This document shows positions 17,761 to 26,582 of a stretch of 64,000 nucleotides of DNA, in pieces (position 1 is the first letter of the stretch; each line of letters starts with the position of its first letter). Source of the DNA: Chryseosolibacter sp036402075 (GTDB taxonomy: Bacteria > Bacteroidota > Bacteroidia > Cytophagales > Cyclobacteriaceae); assembly GCA_036402075.1 (NCBI GenBank), contig DASWTP010000151.1, positions 1 to 64,000 of the forward strand, read 5' to 3'. A model generated the notes under the pieces. It saw only the letters and a program-made list of their open reading frames with translations. It was not told the origin of the DNA and did not search any database. Made by a program: the position numbers and the translations under genes.

Positions 17761-20700
17761 TTAATTCAAAGCAACTGCACCGTCCGCGTCAGGAGCTTCT
17801 CTTTTTTTGAAGATCCGCTCTTTCAGCTTTGTGACCAGAAGGTACATGACCGGCACGAGGACCAGCGTCAGGAACGTTCCAAAGATCAAGCCGAAGATCA
17901 TCGTCCATGACAACGGCTTCCAGAATGCAGCGTTGTCACCTCCAAAATAAATATGCGGATTGAATTCCGAGAACAACGTTACGAAATCCATGTTCAAGCC
18001 GACCGCCAACGGGATCAATCCAGTTGTGGCCGCAAGCGTTGTCAAAATAACGGGGGTCATACGCGTTTTTGCAGCTTCGATAATCGCATCATACAAGGGC
18101 ATACCTTGCGAGCGCAGAAGCTCGGTAAATTCAACCATCAAAATTCCATTCCGCACTACCAGTCCAGCCAATGCCATGATTCCTACACCCGTCATGATGA
18201 TGGAGATCTCCATATCAAACATGGAGAAGCCAATCAACACACCGATAATACTGAATACAATTTCAAGCAGGATAATCACAGGCTTGCTCACGGAGTTGAA
18301 CTGGATAACCAGGATCATGAACATCAATCCGAATGCAAGTCCGAACGCAAGACCAAGGAATGCCATAGTTTCTGCCTGCTCTTCCTGTTCACCCGTCATC
18401 TTCACGGTAACGCCATCGGGGACCTGGTAGTCATCAAGTCTGCTCTGAATATCGGCTACTACTTCGTTCGGGTTAAATCCACCCAGTACGTTTGACTGCA
18501 ACGTGATCACACGCTTCTGATCGATCCGTTTCACACCTGCGTAGCTGTTGGCGTATTCGATCGTACCGATCGCTGACAACGGCACCTGGCGAACAATTCC
18601 ACCTGAGCCCATGTCGCGATACGTGATCGGAAGGTTGATAAGCGCATTAATATCGTTGCGTTGCGTTTCTTTCACGCGTAGCTGAATCGGATAGTCATCA
18701 TTCTCATCCTTGAACTTCGACACTTCTTTTCCATATACGGCAGTGTTTAGTGCCATACCTATGGCTGCAGTCGAAATTCCCTCACGGTTTGCTTTCTCGC
18801 GATCGATGTTGATTACGATCTCAGGCTTATCGCTCTGGAAATCGGATTTGAGCTCTTCCACACCGGGTACTTGTAAATTCACAAGGTAGCGTTGAACCTG
18901 ATTTGCAGTTTTGACTAACTGTTCAAAGTCGTCACCAGCAATTTCGATGTTAATCGCCTTGCCTGTCGGAGGACCATTGGCTTCTTTATCCACTGCAATC
19001 TCCGCACCCTTGATCCCTTTCACCGCTTCACGAATTTCGTCCATGTACTGGGTGGTTGAGACACCATTGCGCTCGGAAAACTTTACGAACGCGACAGAAA
19101 CTTTGCCCAGGTGAGAGCTGGCCTGTGTCCCTGCATCGAATGGATTATCACTTGCACCAATCGCCACGTTTGAAATGACTGACTCAACAACCGGGTTGTC
19201 TTTTCCCATCACCTTAATGATACGGTCTTCCACCACACGGGTCACCGAATCCGTCACTTTAGTATCGGTACCGATTGGCATCCGCACATACGCGTAGATG
19301 AAATTCGGATCGCCATTCGGGAAAAACACAACATCAGGGTTCATGATCCGGGTGAACACAATGCTGAAGATGAAAAGGCCGACCACACTCAATGCGACTC
19401 CTATCGGACGGTATCCTGTCAGGCACCACGTGATAAGCTTTCTATACCCATTCTGAACTTTGGGCCATGCCGATGTTTGGAAATTCGAGATCACACGGTT
19501 TAGCACGAAGTGATTCAGCACGTAGAGCAGGTAAATGAAAACGATGAAGTTTCCTAAACCAAAAGCAATCATATACGACACCAGGGCAATGGCACCGAAC
19601 GTAATAGATGTAACCTTAAATCCTCTTGTTACTCTTGGCTTTTCGTGTTCATTGTGGTCATGCGGTTTCATGAAGTCAGCAGCAAAAACCGGGTTAATGA
19701 TATATGCCACCAACAGTGAAGCAAGCAACGCCACGATGAGAGTGATCGGCAGATACATCATGAACTTTCCGATCACGCCCGGCCAGAATGCCAACGGAAT
19801 AAACGGTGCAAGGACGACAAGTGTACCCGTTAACACCGGAAGAAATACTTCACCTGCAGCAATCTTAGCTGCCTTACGGATGGGTACTTTTCCGTTATCG
19901 AATACACGGTGCGTGTTTTCAATTACCACGATTGCATCGTCCACCACAATTCCTAACGCGAGCAGGAATGAGAATAGCGTCATCATATTCAGTGAGAATC
20001 CGATGCCTGGGAAAACCAGGAATGCAATAAAACTTGAAATCGGGACCGAAAGACCTACAAAGATGGCATTCGTCACGCCCATGAAGAACATCAGGATGAT
20101 GGTTACGAGAACGAAACCGATGATGATCGTATTGATCAGGTCGTGAAGCGTCACACGCGTGTTGTCAGATTGATCAGCGGTGATCGTCACATTGAGACCT
20201 GGAGGCAGAATGCCCTTTTTGTACTCGTCCACCACCGCCCGAATTCCATCGGAAGCATCAATGAGGTTCTCTCCATTTCGCTTGATAACATTTAACGTCA
20301 CTACGTTTTTCTTATCAAGACGTGCATAGCTCTCTTGTTCTTTATGAGAGTCTACTACTTCAGCAATGTCCTTCAAGAGGATCTTACCTCCGCGGATCGA
20401 TCCCACGACCGTGTTCGCAATTTCTTCGGCACTCTTGTATTCACCGGTTACGCTTAGCGAGCGCTTCATACCGGCAACACCAAGCTGACCGCCTGGAATC
20501 AATACGTTTTCGCTTCCAACCGCTTGCTGAATATCAGTGAAGTCGACACCTGCGGATGCCGCTTTGTACATATCAACATTGATCTGGATCTCGCGATCAA
20601 GCGCGCCAACGATATCAACTCTGCGAATCTCTTTTACGGCCTCAAAGCGGTCTTGCATCAACTCTGCGTAGCGCTTCAGCGTCTTCAGGTCGTAGTCACC

Positions 20701-21153
20701 GGACAGGTTTACGAACATGATCGGCACTTCGGAAATGTCGATGTCCATCACTACCGGATCATCCGGCAAATCGCTTGGAAGATCGGGTTTTGCTTTATCA
20801 ACTGCATCCTGCACTTCACGTTTCGCCTCGGTCACGTCAACATCGGTCTGGAATTCGATGATAACGTTCGAGAAGTTCTGAATAGAGTTGCTGGAAATTT
20901 TCTTCACCCCGGCAATAGACTTCACCTGCTTCTCGATCTGTTTTGTGATGAGGTTTTCAAGATCGGTTGGCGAACCGGGATACGGAGTCGCTACATAGAT
21001 CTGTGGGAAAACAACTTCTGGGAAGTTTTCCTTGGGCAGTCGCAGGTATGTCACTATACCCATCAGGCAGATGAGAACGGTGGCTACATAAATCGCGACC
21101 TTATTATCGATGGCCCAACTGGTGGGCTTAAATTCATTTTCTACGTCTTGCAT
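17761..21153 (-). CDS. RND-family efflux permease
   Basis: This 1130-aa inner-membrane antiporter would expel drugs or other toxic compounds using the proton gradient. It has the expected RND layout: a first helix near residues 18-36, a large periplasmic loop, a helix cluster containing the proton-relay LLALGIVVDDAIVVIENTHR with the paired Asp, a second periplasmic loop and a final helix cluster. An extra hydrophobic segment at about 500-560 lies before the second periplasmic loop. It is the last gene of a TetR-TolC-adaptor-permease operon. Substrate cannot be told from sequence. Confidence 0.95.
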   Translation of the reverse strand: MQDVENEFKPTSWAIDNKVAIYVATVLICLMGIVTYLRLPKENFPEVVFPQIYVATPYPGSPTDLENLITKQIEKQVKSIAGVKKISSNSIQNFSNVIIEFQTDVDVTEAKREVQDAVDKAKPDLPSDLPDDPVVMDIDISEVPIMFVNLSGDYDLKTLKRYAELMQDRFEAVKEIRRVDIVGALDREIQINVDMYKAASAGVDFTDIQQAVGSENVLIPGGQLGVAGMKRSLSVTGEYKSAEEIANTVVGSIRGGKILLKDIAEVVDSHKEQESYARLDKKNVVTLNVIKRNGENLIDASDGIRAVVDEYKKGILPPGLNVTITADQSDNTRVTLHDLINTIIIGFVLVTIILMFFMGVTNAIFVGLSVPISSFIAFLVFPGIGFSLNMMTLFSFLLALGIVVDDAIVVIENTHRVFDNGKVPIRKAAKIAAGEVFLPVLTGTLVVLAPFIPLAFWPGVIGKFMMYLPITLIVALLASLLVAYIINPVFAADFMKPHDHNEHEKPRVTRGFKVTSITFGAIALVSYMIAFGLGNFIVFIYLLYVLNHFVLNRVISNFQTSAWPKVQNGYRKLITWCLTGYRPIGVALSVVGLFIFSIVFTRIMNPDVVFFPNGDPNFIYAYVRMPIGTDTKVTDSVTRVVEDRIIKVMGKDNPVVESVISNVAIGASDNPFDAGTQASSHLGKVSVAFVKFSERNGVSTTQYMDEIREAVKGIKGAEIAVDKEANGPPTGKAINIEIAGDDFEQLVKTANQVQRYLVNLQVPGVEELKSDFQSDKPEIVINIDREKANREGISTAAIGMALNTAVYGKEVSKFKDENDDYPIQLRVKETQRNDINALINLPITYRDMGSGGIVRQVPLSAIGTIEYANSYAGVKRIDQKRVITLQSNVLGGFNPNEVVADIQSRLDDYQVPDGVTVKMTGEQEEQAETMAFLGLAFGLAFGLMFMILVIQFNSVSKPVIILLEIVFSIIGVLIGFSMFDMEISIIMTGVGIMALAGLVVRNGILMVEFTELLRSQGMPLYDAIIEAAKTRMTPVILTTLAATTGLIPLAVGLNMDFVTLFSEFNPHIYFGGDNAAFWKPLSWTMIFGLIFGTFLTLVLVPVMYLLVTKLKERIFKKREAPDADGAVALN

Positions 21154-21182
21154 AAATTCGGCTTTGGGTTTCCGGAATTGCG

Positions 21183-22316
21183 TTAGATTTTAATGTAGTC
21201 TCCATCATTGAGGCCCTGGTAGCCTACGGTGATCACTTTGTCACCCGCCTTCAGTCCTTTTACCTGTGCGAGTCCACCGTATACACCGTCTACCGTCACA
21301 ACTTTGCGAACAGCGATGGTCTTGCCGCCTTTTGCCTGAGCGATATATACAACCTTCTCGTTGTTGATCTCCTGGATAACATTGATCGGGATTACGAGCG
21401 CGTCATTTGCGGTGTGAAAAATAACCTTAGCGGTAGCCGTCATATTGGGGCGCAGGTCTGCTGATGAAGGAACCTTTACTTCCACATCGAAGGTGCGCGA
21501 CATAGGATCAATTGTGCGACCTGCGAAAGTGACTTCCGCAGGTATTTCGCGGTTCAACTCTGAAACCGTCACAAGCACTTTGTTGCCTTTCTTAATACGG
21601 GTGGCGTACGCTTCCGAAACTTTTGCCACAAGCTTCAAGTCGTTTGTGTTTACAACGCGAACCGCTGGCATTCCAGGGGCTACGTTTTCTCCTTGTTTGA
21701 TCAATAGCGCATCCACGGTGCCGGTGATTGTCGACTTGATCTTCGTCAACTCGTTTTGTTCCTGCAAAGATGCTATTTGCTTCTCGAGACTTTCTTTGTT
21801 CGTCTTTGCCTGGAGGTATTGTACCTCAGTTCCTATCTTTTGATTCCACAGGTTTTTCTGGCGCTCATATACGGAAGTAGCAAGCTCAAGCTGCGATTTC
21901 ATTGATTCGATGCTTCTGGCGATAATGGAGTTGTCAATCTGGGCAATGGTCTGCCCTTTTGAAACCTGATCACCTTCACTCGCAAAGACCTGGGTGATTG
22001 TTCCAGCGGCTTTCGCGCTGATGAGAATATTATTCTCTGATTCAACCGTTCCCTGAGTTTGAACATAGTGGTTGAATTTCTTCGGAGAGAGCTCCGTTAC
22101 GGCAACCTCTTTTGTTCTTACGTTTGACGAGTCTGGATTTTCTTTCGCAATTTCTTCTTCAAGTTTGGCGATTTCTTTTGCAAGGGCGGCCTGCTCCTTC
22201 TTTAACTTGTCAAGACGTGCCTTCTTATCATCATCTTTTGTAGCAGCGCTGCAGGCAGCAAGCAAACTTGCAACAACGAGCACTGCCAGAGTGCGGTAGT
22301 AAAAATTTGATTTCAT
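21183..22316 (-). CDS. Efflux periplasmic adaptor lipoprotein (MFP)
   Basis: This protein of about 377 aa links the RND pump to the outer-membrane channel. It has a lipoprotein signal (MKSNFYYRTLAVLVVASLLAAC), a charged coiled coil right after the lipid Cys, a lipoyl half-motif (ISAKAAGTITQVFASEGDQVSKGQTIAQID), a helical hairpin and a second lipoyl half (KSTITGTVDALLIKQGENVAPG). The C-terminal beta-barrel and membrane-proximal domains follow. The ATG at 22316 fits the lipoprotein signal best; an upstream ATG at 22340 is possible. Confidence 0.94.
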   Translation of the reverse strand: MKSNFYYRTLAVLVVASLLAACSAATKDDDKKARLDKLKKEQAALAKEIAKLEEEIAKENPDSSNVRTKEVAVTELSPKKFNHYVQTQGTVESENNILISAKAAGTITQVFASEGDQVSKGQTIAQIDNSIIARSIESMKSQLELATSVYERQKNLWNQKIGTEVQYLQAKTNKESLEKQIASLQEQNELTKIKSTITGTVDALLIKQGENVAPGMPAVRVVNTNDLKLVAKVSEAYATRIKKGNKVLVTVSELNREIPAEVTFAGRTIDPMSRTFDVEVKVPSSADLRPNMTATAKVIFHTANDALVIPINVIQEINNEKVVYIAQAKGGKTIAVRKVVTVDGVYGGLAQVKGLKAGDKVITVGYQGLNDGDYIKI

Positions 22317-22352
22317 GTATGTAGGTTTTGTAGCGGTCATAAAAATTGGTTC

Positions 22353-23804
22353 TTATTTATCTTGTGGGTTCTGCGGATTCAATTTTCCATAGGCCTTGTC
22401 GAGGTCTACTTTGGCAACCAGTGCGTCATACAATGCCGCATAGTAGTTGATCTGCGCTTCACGTAAAGCACTTTCAGCTTCTGTCACTTCAAGATTCGAT
22501 CCGACACCCTGTTCGTACTTGATCTTGGTTACGCGTGCAACGTTTTCCGCCAGTTGACGGTTGGCAGCCTGCGACTTCAGGGTGTTCACTGCATTCAAGT
22601 AACTGATGGCAGATTGCTTCACTTGTAAGTCAATGGCAGCTTTCAGACTGGTAAATCCATTCTCGATCTTCTGCATGTTCAATTTTTCCTGTTGCAGGCG
22701 ATAGTTGCGCTGGAGGCCGCTGAACAACGGTACATTCAAGGTCACGCCAAAAGACGAAAACGAGTACCATTTGTCAGGACCAATTCCAAACTCCGGAATT
22801 TCCTGAATATTGCTCTCGGTCTTGAACAAACCACCGATGTTAGGTGATTGAGTTGAATAGCCAAGGTTGGCGAACGCAATAAGGCTCGGCAGCGACTCAG
22901 CATACTTGTTTTTGATGTTCAATGCCTGCAGTTTTCGGTTTGATTCAAGAATGCTATAGTCAGTGCGTTGCGAGTAGTCCCACTTCTCGGCATAATTGGC
23001 GAGCAGATTTTCGTCAATCTGTAATGAAGCGATATCACCCTGAACATCGATGTTTTGATCCATCGGATAGTTCATCTGGAACTTGAGTAACTGAAGACCG
23101 AGTTCCTGCAGGTTGCGGAAGTTATCGCGTTGCGCTTTCAGGTTATTGGCCGTTACCTGGATCCGGTCAACATCAATAGCCTCGGCAAACCCATTCTCAT
23201 TCAAAGCCTTTGTTGTTCGGAGCAATGAATCAACGCGCGCAATGTTTACATCGAAGAGGGTAACACGGTCCTTGTTGATCAGCACATTGTAATACGCTTT
23301 AGTTACCTGTTCAACGATGTTCTCCTTGGTTTGTGCGTTAGTCTTAACAGACAAATCGCGATACGCATTCGCGGCCTGAAGTCCGACTAGGTATGAACCG
23401 TTAAAAAGGATCTGCGAAATTGTAAGGGAGGCATTGCCGGCAGATTTCAACTGAAAAAAGTTCTGTAGCGCAACAACATCTCCTGCCTGGATTCCCGGGA
23501 TCGAGCTCAGGTCAATGAAACCCTGCTGATCAGGATTGTATTGCGAAAAGAACCGCGGCAACTTCTGGTTGTGTGTAATTCCAACGGATGCATCTATTTG
23601 TGGCAATCCGATCCCGCGGGTTTCTTTCACACGCGCATTTGCAATCCGTTCATCGAGGGTTGCGTTCTTTGCATTGGCATTGTTAGCCAACGCATACTCA
23701 ACGGCCTGTTCAAGCGTAAAAGATTGTCCATTCTGGTTCTCTTGCGCTAACGTCAACGCGCGAGATGCAAGAATGAACGCAACTAGCAGGTATATTTTTC
23801 TCAT
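22353..23804 (-). CDS. TolC-family outer-membrane efflux channel
   Basis: This 483-aa exported protein has a signal peptide (MRKIYLLVAFILASRALTLAQ) and the TolC/OEP duplicated layout: FTLEQAVEYALANNANAKNATLDERIANARVKE begins the first repeat, and long helices with LRTTKALNENGFAEAIDVDR and TKIKYEQGVGSNLEVTEAESALREAQINYYAALYD mark the alpha-barrel. It would form the outer-membrane duct of the tripartite pump, and sits between the TetR gene and the adaptor in a single operon. Confidence 0.95.
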   Translation of the reverse strand: MRKIYLLVAFILASRALTLAQENQNGQSFTLEQAVEYALANNANAKNATLDERIANARVKETRGIGLPQIDASVGITHNQKLPRFFSQYNPDQQGFIDLSSIPGIQAGDVVALQNFFQLKSAGNASLTISQILFNGSYLVGLQAANAYRDLSVKTNAQTKENIVEQVTKAYYNVLINKDRVTLFDVNIARVDSLLRTTKALNENGFAEAIDVDRIQVTANNLKAQRDNFRNLQELGLQLLKFQMNYPMDQNIDVQGDIASLQIDENLLANYAEKWDYSQRTDYSILESNRKLQALNIKNKYAESLPSLIAFANLGYSTQSPNIGGLFKTESNIQEIPEFGIGPDKWYSFSSFGVTLNVPLFSGLQRNYRLQQEKLNMQKIENGFTSLKAAIDLQVKQSAISYLNAVNTLKSQAANRQLAENVARVTKIKYEQGVGSNLEVTEAESALREAQINYYAALYDALVAKVDLDKAYGKLNPQNPQDK

Positions 23805-23806
23805 AT

Positions 23807-24445
23807 CTATAGAATTGTTGAAGGTTGGTGATTAGTAACGTCTTTATATTTCTGGTATAGCTTTCGTCCCTTGTCGGTAACGAGACCATAAACAAAATGG
23901 TCGAATATCTGCATCTGCACTTCCGCCAGCCGAAACTGCTCACGCGGAAAAATCTCTTCATCAAACGCCATCTGCACCAGCTCCAGTCGCACAGCGGCAA
24001 TTACCTTGGTGTTGATCTCGGGTCTGAAGTAACCTTCCTCAATTCCCTGTTTCAAATTGCTTTCGACAGATTGACGTATTGATTTGTTCTTGTGGTTTAC
24101 CCACTCGCTCCATGCTTTCGGATGGTACTTCTGCAAATCAAACAACAATGACGGATTCATGTCCTGCATATTTTGCTTAAGCACCACCGACAGTTTGGCA
24201 AGCTCGTCAATGGCATTCTTGGCATTTGCCCGAATAGCAGCGAACTCAGCCGTGTGTCGCTCCAGGTGATTCTTGCAGGCCATCGTCACGATATCCTCCT
24301 TATCTGCAAAATGCTGGTACAGCGTTTTTTTCGAGACCGACAGGTGACGTGCGATATCGTCCATCGATATGCTCCTCACCCCGTACTTTGTGAACAGCTC
24401 TTCAGCACCTTTTAAAATCTTGTCTTTCGTCTGGATGTCTTCCAT
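23807..24445 (-). CDS. TetR/AcrR-family transcriptional regulator
   Basis: This 212-aa protein has a TetR-type HTH at about residues 5-55 (KDKILKGAEELFTKYGVRSISMDDIARHLSVSKKTLYQHFADKEDIV), followed by a variable helical ligand-binding domain. It is the first gene of the efflux operon and ends 2 bp before the TolC gene, so it is probably an autoregulated repressor of the pump. A 10-bp inverted repeat overlaps the promoter directly upstream. Confidence 0.95.
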   Translation of the reverse strand: MEDIQTKDKILKGAEELFTKYGVRSISMDDIARHLSVSKKTLYQHFADKEDIVTMACKNHLERHTAEFAAIRANAKNAIDELAKLSVVLKQNMQDMNPSLLFDLQKYHPKAWSEWVNHKNKSIRQSVESNLKQGIEEGYFRPEINTKVIAAVRLELVQMAFDEEIFPREQFRLAEVQMQIFDHFVYGLVTDKGRKLYQKYKDVTNHQPSTIL

Positions 24446-24452
24446 AGGGCTG

Positions 24453-24482
24453 CAAAACTATGGAAACTTTTAACATTTCAAA
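24453..24482 (-). promoter_or_regulatory. Promoter of the TetR-efflux operon
   Basis: Reading the minus strand, a TTTG -33 element (24479-24482) is followed after 18 nt by TAGTTTTG (24460-24453), which matches the Bacteroidota TAnnTTTG -7 consensus. The predicted transcription start is within a few bases of the TetR ATG at 24445, so the transcript may be nearly leaderless. Confidence 0.65.
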
Positions 24483-24498
24483 AGTTTCCAACGTTTCC
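24462..24498. promoter_or_regulatory. TetR operator candidate
   Basis: GGAAACTTTT (24462-24471) and AAAAGTTTCC (24480-24489) form a perfect inverted repeat with an 8-nt spacer, and a third half-site AACGTTTCC follows at 24490-24498. The palindrome fills the space between the -33 and -7 elements, so binding would block the promoter. Confidence 0.75.
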
Positions 24499-24570
24499 TT
24501 TAACGGCTGCCAACCAGATTGGTTCTCTTAAATCGTAACTTTTTGAGTTAATCTTTTGTGAAGTGTCCCC

Positions 24571-24924
24571 TCAAATGGTTGAGGTGTCAGAAGCATTCTG
24601 CGAAGTGTCTTTCTCCCGATAACACCATTTCTCTTTCATTTTCGCCTTAAAACGCTCTCGCTCTTCCGGAGTCATGTTTGAGAACTTATTATAGTAGTGT
24701 TGCTTCCAGCGCATGGCATTGCCTGATCTGCTCTTTCCATGAAAGCCTCCGAAGAGAAGTTTGCCTAACAGTAGTAAGCCTAACGCTTCCCAGAACGTGA
24801 TTTCGCGAAGGTTGAATATGGATGGAATCAGCCAATTCCACAGCAGCATGACGATGCCTCCGAAAGCGATGATGAACACCACTCCCATCACCGTCCATTT
24901 CAATATTTTTACACCCTTATTCAT
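24571..24924 (-). CDS. Small membrane protein downstream of an ECF sigma factor
   Basis: The 117-aa product has two predicted hydrophobic segments (about 8-32 and 42-60), then a basic, hydrophilic tail with GGFHGKSRSGNAMRWKQHYYNKFSNMTPEERERFKAKMKEKW. I start at the ATG at 24924 (MNKGVKILK); an ATG at 24960 would overlap the sigma gene. Its place directly after an ECF sigma gene is where anti-sigma factors or sigma-linked membrane proteins often sit, but it lacks a recognisable anti-sigma domain. Confidence 0.7.
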   Translation of the reverse strand: MNKGVKILKWTVMGVVFIIAFGGIVMLLWNWLIPSIFNLREITFWEALGLLLLGKLLFGGFHGKSRSGNAMRWKQHYYNKFSNMTPEERERFKAKMKEKWCYREKDTSQNASDTSTI

Positions 24925-24946
24925 AACAATATCTTTATAGCTGTAT

Positions 24947-25501
24947 TTATAATTCGTCATAGAGTTTTTGCAGTCGCTTTCGCAGCGCCAGGATTGCATA
25001 TCGTTTTCTTGAAAGGAGCGTGTTGATCGAGATACCAGTTTCTTCGGCTATCTCGCGGAAACTCTTCTCTTCTATTTCGTTCTGAATAAAAATAGTTCGC
25101 TGATCTTCCGGCAATTCGTCCAGCGCTTCCATAATCTCCTCCCACAACATTTCGCGGATGTACGAATCCTCGGGTGTGTTGCCCAGGTCAGGGAGAATGT
25201 CTGAAAGCGTAATAGGTGACTCATCGTCACTACCGGTCTGAAGACCTAAGTCTGCCCGTTTCGGACGCGCTGCGTCCCTCCTATAGCGATCAATTATTTT
25301 GTTTCGCGCCACCGAAAACAACCATGACGTGACGCGATCAATCGACTCAATGGAATCAAAGCCAGCAATAAACTGAACGAAAACGTCCTGCATGATATCC
25401 TCAGCCTCCTCTGTTGAAGACACACGGTTGCGAATGAAACTCAGCAACCGCGCCCTCTCCTTCAGGAATGTTTCTTCTTTTATCTGCATGGCAAGGTCCA
25501 T
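24947..25501 (-). CDS. ECF-type RNA polymerase sigma factor
   Basis: This 184-aa sigma-70 family member has region 2 at about 12-75 (RARLLSFIRNRVSSTEEAEDIMQDVFVQFIAGF, then VTSWLFSVARNKIIDRYRRD) and region 4 near 120-180 (ELPEDQRTIFIQNEIEEKSFREIAEETGISINTLLSRKRYAILALRKRL). It lacks region 3, as is normal for group 4. It is divergent from the alpha/beta hydrolase gene and followed by a small membrane protein gene. The inducing signal and target genes cannot be told here. Confidence 0.95.
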   Translation of the reverse strand: MDLAMQIKEETFLKERARLLSFIRNRVSSTEEAEDIMQDVFVQFIAGFDSIESIDRVTSWLFSVARNKIIDRYRRDAARPKRADLGLQTGSDDESPITLSDILPDLGNTPEDSYIREMLWEEIMEALDELPEDQRTIFIQNEIEEKSFREIAEETGISINTLLSRKRYAILALRKRLQKLYDEL

Positions 25502-25598
25502 ACCTGCTCTGTTTTACCCAGAGACGGCAGCATGGCGTTATTATTTTATAAAACTTAAAATTTTATGTAAAGTTGAGAACCCGCAGCAGAATTACACC

Positions 25599-26399
25599 AT
25601 GGTCCGCGACAAGTTTGTAAGTTTTAGAGACAGTAAGCTTCACTACGGCAAGACCGGCAGCGGCCCCAAACACTTGTTAATCTTCCACGGATTCGGGCAG
25701 GACATGGGTGTGTTCGACTACCTCACGCGGTCGCTGGCACGACACTACACATTTTACGTGTTTGACCTCTATTTTCACGGAAAAAGCCATTGGGCACATG
25801 GTGAGCAGGTACTGACAAAACAGGAGTGGTCTGACACACTTCGAAAATTTCTCACTGAAAACAATATCAACCGATTTTCTGTTGCCGGATTCAGTCTTGG
25901 CGGAAAATTCGCGCTCACATCATTGGAATTCTTTCCCGATCGTGTGGATGAAATTTTTCTCATCGCTCCCGATGGCATTAAGACAAGCGCGTGGTATAGC
26001 CTCGCTACGTACCCCGTCCTGCTTCGTAAGTTTTTTAAAAGTATGATCCTCCACCCGGAACGCTTCATGAGAATCGCGGAGAGCCTGAACAAATCAGGGC
26101 TGGTCGATAAAGGCTTAATTCGTTTTGCCGAGTATCAGATGAACAGCGAAGAGAAACGTCACCGCGTGTATTACTCGTGGGTTGTGTTCCGCCACCTCAA
26201 ACCTGACCTGAATACGATTGCAAACGCTGCAAACACCTACGGAATCAAGTTTACTTTAATTGTGGGCAAATTCGATAAAGTGATCGCGCCCGAAAACATG
26301 AAGCCGTTTATCAACCGTCTCAAAAACATCAGATTCGAGATCCTCGACAGCGGGCATACTGGGCTGATTAACCAATCGATTGCTTATTTCATCACTTAA
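25599..26399 (+). CDS. Alpha/beta-fold hydrolase
   Basis: This 266-aa cytoplasmic-looking protein has the alpha/beta hydrolase pattern: oxyanion segment LLIFHGFGQDM near 27-37, nucleophile Ser99 in the elbow GFSLGG, a likely Asp in LIVGKFDKVIAP near 225 and His in DSGHTGL near 251. An insert with FFKSMILHPERFMRIAESLN looks like a cap. Substrate is unknown. I start at the ATG at 25599, since the longer open frame upstream runs antisense into the sigma factor gene. Confidence 0.85.
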   Translation: MVRDKFVSFRDSKLHYGKTGSGPKHLLIFHGFGQDMGVFDYLTRSLARHYTFYVFDLYFHGKSHWAHGEQVLTKQEWSDTLRKFLTENNINRFSVAGFSLGGKFALTSLEFFPDRVDEIFLIAPDGIKTSAWYSLATYPVLLRKFFKSMILHPERFMRIAESLNKSGLVDKGLIRFAEYQMNSEEKRHRVYYSWVVFRHLKPDLNTIANAANTYGIKFTLIVGKFDKVIAPENMKPFINRLKNIRFEILDSGHTGLINQSIAYFIT

Positions 26400-26442
26400 A
26401 ATGATCGCGTTGCTAATCGCAATGGCTGTGACAGTCATTGAA

Positions 26443-26467
26443 CGGATCATTGGATCATCGGATCAAC
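26443..26467. repeat. Short GGATCAT octamer tract
   Basis: Three tandem 8-nt units with the common core GGATCA lie between the hydrolase gene and purL (183-bp gap). I see no inverted partner in this gap, unlike other intergenic tracts of this window. Confidence 0.5.
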
Positions 26468-26582
26468 GTCTCCCGAGGCACTTTCAGAAATGCCGACCAT
26501 ACCAGCTGAGAAATGCAATTTTTTGCAGCGAAAAACCATAAAATGCTAGTATTTTTGCAGCTTCAAATCGACCACTGATTCA

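Noticed and set aside
17953..18495. Long open frames opposite the RND permease gene
   Set aside because: Several frames of 150-220 codons arise opposite this gene, as expected for a long, GC-balanced reading frame. None has protein-like features.
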